Notes: generated by a model not told the origin, from the letters alone. Counted from the first letter of the stretch, positions 1-10,140 are shown. The stretch: DNA of 64,000 nt from Isoperla grammatica (GCA_945910005.1 OX246745.1:6327591-6391590), one strand, 5' to 3'. Made by a program: numbers and translations.

Positions 1-40
1 CATCAGCCAATACATCTGAACAAACCACTGCGGCCGGTAT
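1..40 (-). CDS. bw: bw-like coding exon 9 (partial, cut by window edge)
   Basis: After acceptor tatgcacag the frame reads YRPQWFVQMYWLM. This matches in position and character the segment entering the first transmembrane helix of Brown/White-type transporters. The exon continues beyond the window. Confidence 0.72.
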   Translation of the reverse strand, partial: MPAAVVCSDVLAD

Positions 41-3000
41 CTGTGCATAAAACATGTAACTCACTCTTGGCTCCCTACTTACTTGGGTCGAGGTGTGTAC
101 AAACAGCATTTGATTTGGAATACTTAGCAAGTTTCTTTCTAGCACTGAGGCACAACATTTTAAAGGAGAGGGTAACGCCTACAAATGATACTGACCTGAA
201 AGGTTATGTCCAGGAAATCATCAATGTCATTGATTTAAACATTTTTGAAACCGGGGTATTGATGGGTACAGAGAGGTAGGGTGTCATTGATATACCAAAA
301 CATGAATCAACATTATCCAACATGGATACATGGCTTGGCAATCACCTTAGAGTACTCGTTTGGATAACATCACAAACGTATTGACACACACAGAATGTAC
401 ATTGTATACGCATACAACCAGAAGAAGCAGACATGTAGAACTAGCTCTGTTTGTCCGCCATCACCAGATGAATGGTGAAGCTTACCTTTCACTTTCTTGT
501 TTCCCTCTGAAAGCCTGAAACAAATGCAAGAACAGTGTTGATGCGAGGAGCCATTCGGTAGAAGAAAAATACCCTTTTTCTCACTCTTCTAACCATGCAA
601 CATTATGATTTACCTATAGTTAGTTACCTGAAGAGGGGCACATAGGTAAAGCTGATGTGCACACTACAACAGGGATTCATAAGACAAAATTATTATTTTA
701 TTCTCACCTCATTGAACGCTGGCGACATTGGTGATCCAAGATTATTGTTTATAGAATTCAATTTTTCTAAGTGTTCCGAGTGTTTGAATGCATCACAGAT
801 GATCTCAGTCGACAGAGAAAGCTGCTGAACATAGAACTCAGCGGGGTTGTAAGATTCCGGACAAACGAAGCCCATGCTGAAACAATGATCATGAAAACAT
901 TGACTCTTGGTACAACACTGACATTCCCAGCTCCATACTATAGGAACAATTGAGCTAATACGTTTAACCGCTACTACGAGCAACTATCAATGCAATGATT
1001 TAATAATATAACATGTTTTTAAATGTTTTCATTGTTATGTTGTGAATAATTGCTGCATGTAAATGGAGACCAGAAATATAGTGTATCAAACTAAGTAAAG
1101 AGATATTTTCTATAATAAAATTGTTGAGTACATGGTGTCCCATAATGTGTATATTATGTTTAAACTAGAACTGTATTTCAAAGTATGGAAATACAAACTA
1201 AAATGGCCAATTTGTATATAACACACATGAGAACGTTTAGAGTATGCCTATGCTTGGCCCTACACTACCTTACATAATATGCATTCGTCACAGGCGAGGC
1301 ACTCGTATCCAACCAGCGAACCGCCCGAGACACATCCGCTCAAATACCGATCGCTGATTGGGTACGCGCCCGTCGCCTAGGACGACGAAAGCATGTGTAA
1401 GGCTTGGGACAACTATACCTACCTCGAGAAAAAGGAATGTGCGTCAGTTGTCGTCCCTTGGTAGGCCAGTCGGCCGCCAGAGAGCAGCACAAGGTCACTG
1501 AAGCAGCTGAACACGTCTGATGCTGGTTGATGGATGGAGCAGATCACCAGCTTGCCTCTCTGACTGAGATGCTTTAGCTTCTCAACGACAGTGAGGGCGC
1601 TGAAGCTGTCTAGCCCAGTCGTGGGCTCGTCACAGAACAGGATGGGTGGATCGGTCAGCAACTAAAACATAGAACACCAAGTCTGTTTCTGGAAGGACCA
1701 CCTAAACTTTGGACCTATTGTGAATCTTAGACCCATATCTGAAAACGAACTTTTTAAACATATTATTGGAATGTTAATTGTTTCTTCGTTCGAAACTGGT
1801 AACGTTTTCATTCGACCTAGGCCTGGTTTCACAAGAGGTCCAAAGTTCGGTTGGTTTCGCAATTAGTAGCAAGAAAAGGCTTATAGGATCCCCTGTAAAT
1901 CCAGGCCCTGCTCTGGTTTTCCTATTTAACATTCACGAAAAACCGTTTCAGACATAGATTTATCAAAACAGTGTTCAAAAAAATAACAATTAACACAGAA
2001 CAAGCAAAACATGATTAAATTCCTCCAACCAGTTCAACACTTATTCTTCAGAAAACACGCCGGGGATTTTAAAATGTTTATAAATAGGTACCTTCCCAGT
2101 AACCCAATATTAGACAATATTATGCAAAGAATACCCCTTGGATGCTGCACTCACCTCCACCGCCAAGGATAGTCTCCTTCTTTCCCCACCAGACAGCGCT
2201 GACAGTCTAGTGTCCTCACATCCCGCTAGGTTTAGTTCAGAGAGCAGTGACATGATCCACCTCTGCCCAGTGATCCGGTCCAGCCGTCTGTCCAGCTTCA
2301 TGCAAGCCTGCAATAATAATTAATAATTTTTCGTAGGAATACCCGTTACAGGGTGCACACCAGCTTTACCTGATGTGCCCCTCTTCAGGTGACTAACTAG
2401 GTTATTAGGGTGTTTGGATAGTTGGGAAGCCTGCAATAGTTCAACAGAGACTAGACACACAACTTGAAAACAGTTAATTCTACCTCGGCTAGCGTGGTCC
2501 TTCCCCAGTCTCCGACTTAGCACACATTTACAAAATCATGTAGAACAGAAGTTTTCTTAGTTTGATGCTCCCTTGCTGCTCCCCTCCATCGCTATGTGAC
2601 CATCCCTCACCCTCGTGACAACCCGTCAAACATATCAAATTTATTCCTTTCATATTATATTATTTACAATTAGTAATTATTTGTTATGCTTGGCGGCGGT
2701 CACACAGAGCTTCAAACTATGTCAAACTAAAACTATCTGCACTCTACTAAGCGACACTTAGGTGTTGCAAAGATCTCACTTTCTGATTTGTTCATATATA
2801 GAACCCACTCTAGAAAAAAACACAAAATTCAACAAAATCAATATTTTATCATCTTTTAATTATTGTAAGTGTTAATCATTACAGTGGAGATAGAAAAAGC
2901 CAGTGTACACTGGTGCGACCAATGGGAAAACCCCATTATTTGTGTTGTTGTGGAAAAAAGTAGTCTAAAAAATAGTGACGCTTTTATGTTTGCAGTGAAA

Positions 3001-4171
3001 ATAATTGTTAATCGTGTGTGTTTTACCATAAAGCGAAGATGTTCCATGGCAGTAAGGGTCTCCACCACGACATCATGTTGAGGAACGAAACCAGATATCT
3101 TAGCTACGCTGTCCGGGGTGGCTGTTATTCCATTCACCAAGATCTCTCCAGACACATTACCTGCAACACGCCACAGATATACCAGTGCCATCTAAAGTTG
3201 TCCCGAAAAAACCTCACAGCTGCCTTCCTCACAGACGAGTAATTTCTGACCAACCAGCGAGCCCCAATTTCAAATGCCGATCCCTGGTTGGTCACGAGTC
3301 ACTCGTCTATGAAGAACGTATCGGTTATGTTCTTTAGGGACAAGTATACAGCATATTGTATCCATTGAATGAAGCCCATTAGAATAAAAGTGGGCTAAGT
3401 CACAAATTAATCACTTCAAATTTATTAATTTTAACGCCCCTTGTGACCGCTAGTTAGAAAATTTGAATTTTCAAACTAGCGATCACAAAGGACGCTAAAA
3501 TAGCCTAATTGGAATATAATATCCATTTGTGAAATAGCCCACTTGTATTCTGATAAGCTCAATTAGGCCTACATTTCATTTATATACCTTTCCTCTCTGT
3601 GAGTGTTTCGTGCAGTTGACATACCTTTGATTCGTTGGCTGAGAGCAGCAAGTAATGTAGTTTTCCCACATCCACTGAAACAATTCCAAACATAGACGAT
3701 TGAAGTACTCAAGTCTGAAAGCCAAGACTGTCGTGAGGGCACAAGCGATATAATATCAGTGAGGGTACTCCTGTATTCCTTTACTCACCTCGAGCCCATT
3801 ACAGCGACCAAGCGGCCACTTTCAGCTTTCCCATTCACTGCAATAATAAAACATACTATTATAATATTAAGTCGGCTTCTTTGTGAGCCCCTACGACAGA
3901 CATCGAGTGAGCTATGACTGGGCTACAATGTGACGTGCTGGAAGTGGAGCTTACCTTGATCAATGACGGACACCAAGTCAGTGTTTTTCCGGGAGCCGAA
4001 GTGTCTCTTCACCGTCGCCATCACAGTCGAGGGTGAGATGTCACATTTCTTAGGTACCTTCACGCCCAAGTCCCGCCAGGTCAAGGTTATTTGGGGGTAG
4101 CTATCATCATTGAGCAGGGTTAAAGGTGTGTCCTGCAACACCACAGGACATGATTTCACTTGACAACCCAT
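1..4171 (-). CDS. bw: Brown-like ABCG half-transporter, 5' half (spliced, partial)
   Basis: Nine exons can be joined with GT-AG borders and agreeing phases: 4171-3955, 3837-3789, 3674-3625, 3160-3027, 2307-2155, 1661-1423, 876-708, 514-486 and 40-1, giving 1080 nt or 360 codons. The product has Walker A GSSGCGKTT (residues 87-95), a Q-loop Gln near 133, signature LSGGERRRLSLAVE (188-201), Walker B and D-loop ILFCDEPTTGLDS (208-220), H-loop His 245 and the ABCG motif YNPAEFY (290-296). This is a full nucleotide-binding domain; the membrane half lies left of the window. Motifs such as SQRIKGNVSGEILVNG and ICSIHQPASDVF are closest, as I remember the family, to insect Brown, which pairs with White to import pigment precursors (guanine/pteridine) into eye pigment granules. 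An expanded paralogue or another White-complex member is possible. No frameshift or lost catalytic residue is seen. Confidence 0.88.
486..514 (-). CDS. bw: bw-like coding exon 8 (29-nt microexon)
   Basis: A 29-nt exon AFRGKQESE plus two bases of an Arg codon lies between acceptor ttgtttcag and donor AAAG|gtaagc. It is supported because it enters in phase 0, as exon 7 ends, and leaves two bases that combine with the single leading base of the next exon. It could be missed by gene finders. Confidence 0.65.
617..704 (+). repeat. SINE-1 3' tail fragment in a bw-like intron
   Basis: It carries the family tail (cacctgaagaggggcaca-type motif, then the tgtgcaccct motif). The fragment lies directly beside the donor of coding exon 7. 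Confidence 0.7.
708..876 (-). CDS. bw: bw-like coding exon 7 (ABCG NPxxFY motif)
   Basis: This 169-nt exon starts within the split Ser and encodes MGFVCPESYNPAEFYVQQL, then the charged linker that precedes the membrane domain. The acceptor is tgtttcag and the donor GAG|gtgaga. SINE-derived sequence begins only a few bases past the donor. Confidence 0.88.
1292..1378. repeat. Small inverted-repeat element (MITE family A)
   Basis: Arms aggcgaggcactcgta/ccaaccagcga and their imperfect complement flank a short spacer. Relatives occur at 3233-3308 and in degraded form near 12580 and 26230. It lies in the intron between coding exons 6 and 7. Confidence 0.55.
1423..1661 (-). CDS. bw: bw-like coding exon 6 (Walker B, D-loop, H-loop)
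   Basis: This 239-nt exon encodes LLTDPPILFCDEPTTGLDS, the switch His in SIHQP and the strand GGRLAYQG, ending HSFFS with a split Ser codon. The acceptor is gttttag and the donor CGAG|gtaggt. Confidence 0.93.
2155..2307 (-). CDS. bw: bw-like coding exon 5 (ABC signature)
   Basis: This 153-nt, phase 0-0 exon encodes ACMKLDRRLD... and the signature LSGGERRRLSLAVE. The donor GAG|gtgagt and acceptor attgcag are good. Confidence 0.93.
2329..2432 (-). repeat. SINE-1 3' fragment, intronic
   Basis: Reverse-complement copy of the SINE-1 tail (gggtgcacaccagcttta, cctcttcaggtgactaac). It sits upstream of coding exon 5 on the minus strand. Confidence 0.75.
3027..3160 (-). CDS. bw: bw-like coding exon 4 (Q-loop)
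   Basis: This 134-nt exon encodes NVSGEILVNG through EHLRFM, including the Q-loop in GFVPQHD and the LTAMEHLRFM helix typical of ABCG proteins. The acceptor is gttgcag and the donor ATG|gtaaaa, leaving phase 0. Confidence 0.92.
3233..3308. repeat. Small inverted-repeat element (MITE family A)
   Basis: Terminal agacgagt and actcgtct are perfect complements, and inner accaaccagcga pairs with a ctggttggt arm. It lies in the intron between coding exons 3 and 4. Confidence 0.6.
3371..3560. repeat. Hairpin MITE, about 190 bp, intronic
   Basis: Outer arms (agaataaaagtgggcta and complement) and an inner stem around 3430-3497 (accgctagttagaaaattt and complement) form one long imperfect palindrome. 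No coding capacity is seen. Confidence 0.6.
3625..3674 (-). CDS. bw: bw-like coding exon 3 (Walker A)
   Basis: This 50-nt exon encodes GCGKTTLLAALSQRIK. It carries the ATP-binding Lys and two Thr of the P-loop. The acceptor is tttcag and the donor AAAG|gtatgt. Confidence 0.92.
3789..3837 (-). CDS. bw: bw-like coding exon 2
   Basis: This 49-nt exon has acceptor tattgcag and donor AG|gtgagt. It encodes NGKAESGRLVAVMGS, the beta strand leading into Walker A. Its split codons match both neighbours (G|TG and AG|T). Confidence 0.9.
3955..4171 (-). CDS. bw: bw-like coding exon 1 (start codon)
   Basis: It begins with ATG (MGCQVKSC...) and ends with a donor CAAG|gtaagc in phase 1. An in-frame TAA lies 11 codons upstream with no other ATG between, which supports this start unless an upstream splice enters the frame. 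It encodes the 72-residue cytosolic N-terminal leader, ending TDLVSVIDQ, just before the nucleotide-binding fold. Confidence 0.8.
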
Positions 4172-4385
4172 TATACCAGAGAGAACTTCATTTTCTTTGA
4201 TTTCTTAGCCAACGGTATTCCATTAACTAAGCAGCCTCGGGCTAGGTCAGCAGGAGGGTGGGTAACCACTCTCCTCAGATCTTTAGTAATCGTTGGTTAG
4301 AGCATATAGGAGGGTTCGAAAGCTTGTGTAAAAGCTTCGTTCTTCTCGTCATCTGCTCGGCAATCCAGGTTAGTGGAGGAACCTA

Positions 4386-4570
4386 TATGACTGGTCAAAG
4401 TTACACCGTCCTTTCGGATGGGACGTAAAGCCGATGGTCCCCTTGGTACTTTTCGACATGAGTAGGCTACGTGCCGGTACCAGGTTTCCCCTCCTCCCTG
4501 CCTCATTATCATTTATAAATCATCAGGCTAAAGACCACACTATGACCTACAATGGTCCCTAATTTTAATA
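4386..4570 (+). repeat. SINE with conserved central domain (SINE-4)
   Basis: Contains accgtcctttcggatgggac, ccgatggtccccttggtact and ggtttcccctcctccct blocks. A second copy occurs at 60018-60215. The domain resembles conserved cores shared by SINEs of distant animals, but I cannot assign its name. Confidence 0.65.
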
Positions 4571-4939
4571 AATTAATTTGATTTCTTTAGTCGTTCTTTT
4601 AATTGCCAACAAATGAAAATGAATACTCACGATTATACGTCGTTATTCAGACAGTGGGGGACCCATACCTAATGTTACATTTGCTAATCACTACGTTAAG
4701 ATTTCAAGACCAAACATTTTATGACTCTGTGTACGTTTTCAGCCTGGTATTTGCTTAGCTTTAGGCAACAACCATGACCATTAGATAGTGATGTAGCTCT
4801 GACGGTGATCGTCTTCTTCAGACATTACTGAAGTTTGAACAATTTACCTTTTATGGGAAACAATTTCTTTGCCCTCACCCCCCCCCCCCCCCCCCATCCT
4901 CCAGCTGCTCGTCCAATAAAACAAGAACAATAATAACAA

Positions 4940-5202
4940 ACCGATAGAGGTGGCTCAGCGGTAAGACGCGAGACCCTAATTCGGGAGGCCGCCGATTCGA
5001 TTCCGGCCACCGGCAGTCCTGACTGAAGATTTTTTCCGAGGTTTACCTCAGTCGTAAAGGCGAATGCTGGAAATGAGTCCTACTAATAGCCCTCGGACAT
5101 TCCTTCCCAGCTATCCAAACACCCTAACAACCTAGTTAGTCACCTGAAGAGGGGCACATCAGGTAACAAGCTGGTGTGCACCCTATAACGGGTATTTCTA
5201 CA
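4940..5202 (+). repeat. SINE-1, full-length tRNA-derived copy
   Basis: The 5' head has pol III A-box-like gtggctcagcggtaagacg and B-box-like ttcgattccgg. A body (cgaggtttacctcagtcg) and the family tail follow. It lies in the proposed first intron of the bw-like gene. Confidence 0.85.
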
Positions 5203-5292
5203 AAATAAGTTCAGAATTATTAATACTTACATTAAACATTGCGGAGTGCGGTGGAGGATGCTGAGCCAGAGAGTGAAACCCGACACATATAC

Positions 5293-5392
5293 CTTGCGCT
5301 GCGGCGAGTGCAAAGCAAAGGAGTCACACAACGAAGACGAGCGCACCAAGTTGTCACGCGGAGTTGTTTGGACAGCAGCTGATAACAAGCAT
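5293..5392 (-). other. Putative non-coding first exon of the bw-like gene
   Basis: On the minus strand a CpG-rich stretch begins about 25-30 bases after a TATA box and ends in a plausible donor, GCGCAAG|gtatatg. It would be spliced over about 1 kb of SINE-bearing intron to a weak acceptor near 4208-4228, just upstream of the ATG. The transcription start and the join are inferred. Confidence 0.4.
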
Positions 5393-5415
5393 TGCTGTTT
5401 GTCACCACAACACGA

Positions 5416-5423
5416 CTTATATA
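5416..5423 (-). promoter_or_regulatory. TATA box, putative bw-like promoter
   Basis: The minus strand reads TATATAAG in a locally GC-rich context. A CRE-like TGACGTCG-type site lies upstream near 5452 on the plus strand. Distance to the proposed first exon fits a core promoter. Confidence 0.4.
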
Positions 5424-5579
5424 CCTGGATGCTCTCATTAATGCGTTCCCAATGACGTCGTGGTGGGTATGTATACACCAAAAGTTTTAAGGAAGGTAAG
5501 CACATGGAAATACAATTGACGTCTATGTCCGCCGTACATGTTCACACCGGATTTTACCGTGTTTATATCTATTACAACA

Positions 5580-5665
5580 ATAAAATAATAATAATAATTA
5601 TATTAATAGTAATAATAAAAATAATAAAAAATAATAACAATAACAATAACAAAATTTGAAATAAT

Positions 5666-5762
<97 letters not shown>

Positions 5763-5764
5763 CA
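5580..5764. repeat. (TAA)n microsatellite, degenerate
   Basis: Imperfect ATA/TAA triplets, pure from about 5665, probably the mature remains of an A-rich retroelement tail. Confidence 0.95.
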
Positions 5765-5795
5765 CTATGATTCTTATGATACTTGTGATTCCACT

Positions 5796-6185
5796 AACTC
5801 GTATGCTTGGCTGAGAGGTGAGTATAAACTGAAGCATTGATAATAACAGCTCAACTCAAGACCAAGCATTACGAACTAAGTCAAAGAAAATTGTGATATT
5901 ATTTGCTAACAGTAAATGTCGTTTGTGTAAAATATTGGATGAAACGGTCGAGAATATTATTGTATCCGGATGCCCAGTTCTTGCAAATGAGGAATATGTT
6001 TCATTTCAATGCATGATAAAGTAGGTGCTAGACTTCATTGGGACATAATAATATGCAGGCACTATGGTTTTGATCTTGTAGAGAGATCGTATGAAAATTC
6101 CCCAAAACCGTTGTGTGTATTAATGAAGTTATTCTCTTACGAACTGTACGATATAATAAACCCAATATTATCGTTAAAAAATTAG
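5796..6185 (+). pseudogene. Non-LTR retrotransposon ORF2 C-terminal fragment, frameshifted
   Basis: One frame reads ALRTKSKKIVI, then CRLCKILDETVENII and SGCPVLANEEY. A neighbouring frame continues HDKVGARLHWDIIICRHYGF, then YENSPKP. This order (ALRT, a zinc-knuckle-like CxxC...H/C box with the SGCPVLA motif, then HD..HW) is the familiar C-terminal end of a group of animal LINE polyproteins. At least two frameshifts and stops show it is dead. Upstream WLRGEYKLKH also fits. The clade is not determined. Confidence 0.7.
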
Positions 6186-6186
6186 G

Positions 6187-6557
6187 TGTAGTCCCTTACA
6201 CTTCCAGAATCAACTCGTATACAAACCAGTAGAATGCGGAGCTGTAGTCCCTTACACTTCCAGAATCAACTCAAATACAAACCAGTAGAATGCGGAGCTG
6301 TAGTCCCCTACACTTCCAGAATCAACTCAAATACAAACCAGTAGAAGGCGGAGGTGTAATCCCTTACACTTCCAGAATCAACTCAAATACAAACCAGTAG
6401 AAGGCGGAGGTGTAATCCCTTACACTTCCAGAATCAACTCAAATACAAACCAGTAGAATGCGGAGCTGTAGTCCCTTACACTTCCAGAATCAACTCAAAT
6501 ACAAACCAGTAGAATGCGGAGGTGTAATCCCTTACACTTCCAGAATCAACTCAAAAC
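6187..6557 (+). repeat. 56-bp tandem repeat, about 6.6 copies
   Basis: Unit starts fall at 6187, 6243, 6299, 6355, 6411, 6467 and 6523, an exact 56-bp period. Each carries cccttacacttccagaatca. Units differ mainly by tagtccc versus taatccc and atgcggagc versus aggcggagg. The array begins immediately after the LINE fragment. Confidence 0.95.
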
Positions 6558-7084
6558 ACGAGCTAAATATGAAAATAGCCAGTGTAAATATATCCTGCAC
6601 TGGCTACACAGTGAACTTTCAATTACAGGAGAATGTCATAAAAGTATTTACAGTGACACACGGCTACAAAAGAACGATTGAGAACTGGCACTGAGCAGCA
6701 CTATGGTAAAATGTAGGAAGCTTAGCTGTCGATAGACTTCGTGCACCGCGCTCAGTAGAAAACAAAGCGTGGTACAGAAAGTCCACGATAGAGTGAGTAA
6801 AGATGACCGGATCTGTGCGATGTTTTACAGCCGCTAATGTAGGTTACGTCATTATCATCGCCACTGGTTTGTTAGTAACTGCAAAGTTACCTAGAGATGG
6901 CGCTGGGAGTCACGGGTGATGTCAGCTATAACGTAGGATAAGCAACATAGCCACTACAGGGAAAACGAATGTTTTCATCAAATATTTTAAAATATAAGAA
7001 GCCATCACTCTCGAGGCCTATTTATAAGGAAGCACATACCATTGAAGACATAACCCGTTCATATACGATACCTATTTATATAAG
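6558..7084. other. No recognisable gene
   Basis: Unique-looking sequence with scattered short open frames. I see no conserved motif, RNA gene or clear repeat. Confidence 0.5.
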
Positions 7085-7522
7085 TAGGGTGACCATCCGG
7101 AACCTAGTCCCTTTGTCCCGAAAAAAAGTTTCGGGACACCCATTTTCCCGGATTTGTCTCGAAGCGTAAGATTACTGAGATATCCTATTATTGGTAAGAA
7201 TAATTGTTTTCAGTAATAACGAAACTAAGTAATTGGAGCACTAGCGCATATAAACAACACAACTTTATGCTGTAAATCAATATTCCGGAAATAAAATAAT
7301 GTTTATGCCTACATAAAAAATTATCCACTTCCAAAGCAACAACAAAATCTCACTGAAATACTTTAAAAAAACGATGTTAAAAAATAATCCCTGCGGCGTT
7401 GTTTATTGGGGGAGCAAACCCCCCCCCCCCCCCCCCCGGTTAGTCAGCTTCGCGACTACTACGGTTCCTTGTGTTCATGTTTATTTGTTCCAGATTTTAT
7501 TTTCATTAAAATTGTCACCCTA
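7085..7522. mobile_element. DNA transposon-like element with TAGGGTGAC termini
   Basis: Left end tagggtgaccat and right end attgtcacccta are inverted with one mismatch. The interior holds a (C)20 run at 7420-7440 and no transposase. Similar internal wording (gggacaaatac, ggaccggacaaat) occurs inside the hAT element at 49190-50292. Confidence 0.5.
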
Positions 7523-7589
7523 TAGGCAAAGATTATAGAGGGTTGAATCTTTGCTATAGGTAAGGACTATTTCGAAATATAACAAAATA

Positions 7590-7915
7590 TAGTTTCGACA
7601 TGCGATTAGGCCGTGAAAATACGCACACTTTAGATTAGTACGTGCTATGGATTTTCGTTCAGGCCACTTTCTATCTAGAACGTTAACCACTTTAGTGTCT
7701 AACAGGTCTGGCACATATTCTCTCTCAAAACACTTGTCCAAATCCGATTATTAGTTTTTCGCCAAATTGAAGTGGAGAAAACGGTCATAGCTGTGTTGCT
7801 GATATTTCTATGTGTGATGCGTGAATCGTCATAACAAGTTAACTATTGTGTCTATGTGTTTGAAGTAACTATTATAACGACCATTGATGTGTGAACTAAA
7901 TAAAATATGGTTTGG
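7590..7915. repeat. Diverged relative of the 32.7-kb foldback element
   Basis: Blocks tgctatggattttcgttc, tttctatctagaa, agtttttcgcc and cataacaagttaact match, in order, one arm of the element at 32681-33602. Only one arm is present here. Confidence 0.6.
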
Positions 7916-8254
7916 GTAAAAAAGAAAATCGGTAGCTCTATCGCCAAACAAGCAATGTGCTTCTGGACAAACTAACGACAAAACATAGAAATAATTAAAT
8001 GTGAAACGAATAGATATTTAAAAAACTAACAGAAAGTATGAATCGCTAACATTGTACTACAATATCAAACAATGCTATTGTTCTCAAGTGTCAAGAGTGA
8101 TTACTGATTGATGATAGTTGCGTATTCACAGCCAATCATAAGTATTTTAGGACAATGCTTATACATTTGAATATGATTTAGTTTACTTAAATTGTAAAAA
8201 ATTATATTTAAGAAGCAGTAGTAGTCCCTTACAGATTAAAATATATTAGTAAAT

Positions 8255-8345
8255 GAGGGTTATCACCCTCTGGTCATCTCGATTAGGCTACTGGGGTTGG
8301 GTAAATGCGAGACGTATACAGTCCAAATATCCTAAACAGATCCTA
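8255..8345 (+). repeat. SINE-2 3' fragment (degenerate)
   Basis: The wording tcatctcgattaggct and gagacgtatacagtccaaat matches the 3' part of SINE-2 copies at 33.7 and 57.6 kb. Confidence 0.4.
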
Positions 8346-8721
8346 GTAATTAATATTCTTATAAATACTCCACGAATCAGCAAGAAAATCCTGATTTGCA
8401 GGTCGAATTAAAAAATAACTACTCGTTTGTTTCTCATATTCCATTTTGGTATCGCGATGTGTGAGAATGGGTGGGCTACTACAACAAAGCATACGGCTTT
8501 TTCTTTCCATCAAACACTAATATTTTAGCTCGAGTAATGTTCTAGAACTGTAACTTTCGTTGGTACTCTAATATTAAAAGAAGACCTACTTCGTTCAATG
8601 GCTACTCAGTATACTCATAACCGACGACGTTGCCAAGCCTCGTACGAAACTTGGCTAAGGTGGCTAAATGACAATCAGAAGAATGGCGACGACGTCTACA
8701 TGAAATGGGTCTGATACAGGC

Positions 8722-8775
8722 CAGGGGCGGATCCGGGGGGGGGGGGTCAATTTGTTTCCATTTTTTTTTTTTTTT
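8722..8775 (+). mobile_element. Truncated hAT-like left end
   Basis: It starts CAGGGGCGGATCC followed by a G run and a T run. That terminus is typical of hAT elements. No matching right end is found nearby. Confidence 0.4.
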
Positions 8776-9169
8776 GGGCAGGTTTTTGACATCAATGTGA
8801 AACTCACTCACAAACCGTGAACGTTTTCCTGACTCCCGCCGTCATGTCCCGTCATGTATACAAGTCACATCACCCCTGACTCGATACATCCCCCCCCCCC
8901 CCGCTACTCACCCTCCACTCGGCAATCTGCTTTGCTTTTTAATCATTGAGATGTAACCTCGCTCCAACCAATATCGGAAAATGTAGACGTCGGAGTTCCA
9001 GTGATTGCTATAACTATTGTTTCAAGAATACAGCCGGCGTTTTGTTTGTATCAGACAAGTTTGTCTTGCTTTGACATTATCGCTCTACCAACTCCTGTAT
9101 CCCTCTCCGGCTTCAGACCTACGTAACAGCTAAAGTCGCTGTCAGGTGTTGTCTTCGATATTACTGGCA

Positions 9170-9629
9170 CTAACAGCCAGTGATGATTTCAGACATTTTT
9201 CCTAGGGGGGGCTGATAAAAATCTGGGGTGTTGCCAAATTAGTAACTCATTTAATGGCTTCTTTTTTTTTTGACGCCGTGACAAAAGGCAAGGGTGGAGG
9301 GGGTTACGGTCTCTGTTGATGCCATCCTTTCAGTTTTCGAATATGAGGTGATTCCTATTTGCCATTCTTACCTTTACCTAACATCGTTTAAAAAGAAAAT
9401 AAAATGTTGCAACATGTATGTAGATGAGTTTTTCGTGGAAATCGATTTATTTCCTAGTCCTGTATGAGGTGGAAAAATATATCTCATTTTCTTGTATTTT
9501 GCATTTTTTTTTTTTGCAAATTTACATTACTTCATGTGATTTTTCAATCTGCTAGGGGGGGCATTTACAACTGCCAGGGGGGGCTCAGCCCCCCCCCGGG
9601 ATATGCCTGGAATCATCACTGCTAACAGC
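9170..9629. mobile_element. hAT MITE with perfect 8-bp target duplication
   Basis: The element spans 9178-9621 (444 bp). Its ends are CAGTGATGATTTCAG and CTGGAATCATCACTG, with one mismatch between them. Both flanks are ctaacagc (9170-9177, 9622-9629). G runs lie just inside both termini. No transposase is present, so it is non-autonomous. Confidence 0.9.
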
Positions 9630-10054
9630 CATGATGCCGGCCCGTCGTGTGCAGGAGTCAGCTCCTAACCACCAGGCCAGGCTACACGGAGAACTGTGGG
9701 AATCAAATGTGCGGCCTTCCACATTACCCTGTACTCATCATAAGGCCGCCCGCGCCACAGTACATTATAGAGCACTGCAAGTAAAGTGAGATTTTTAATT
9801 GTTTGAGAATTTGTAATTGTTATGAGAGTTTAATATTGCAAGTGACTTAATAACGTGTCTACTTCCAGTGTATGGACGACATGTTAAATAGTGATACATA
9901 TCAGATGGTTATCTTAACCTAATTTCCACGTCACCTAAACACAGATACGAAGTCTGGGAAATAATGCTTTAGAAAGGGACAGTCAGAGACTTGACTGAAA
10001 CCGGTTGATGTATACTTAGAAGCTTCCGTTGCAGCAAAACACCTCATCTTCTAT

Positions 10055-10140
10055 GATCCGGTGATCGAGAGCGGGGCCCCTGTACGAGTTACGAAGCGGG
10101 TTCGAATCCTGCCACCAGTAATTCTGACGGAAAAAAGGGA
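10055..10140 (+). repeat. Degenerate tRNA-derived SINE head
   Basis: It has a B-box-like gcgggttcgaatcctgc and then ccaccagtaattctgacgg, which matches the SINE-1 head-body junction (ccaccggcagtcctgactg). The A-box is poor. Confidence 0.4.

Noticed and set aside
43..279. Plus-strand 78-codon frame at the window start
   Set aside because: It overlaps the start of bw-like exon 9 and its intron on the opposite strand and has no recognisable domain.
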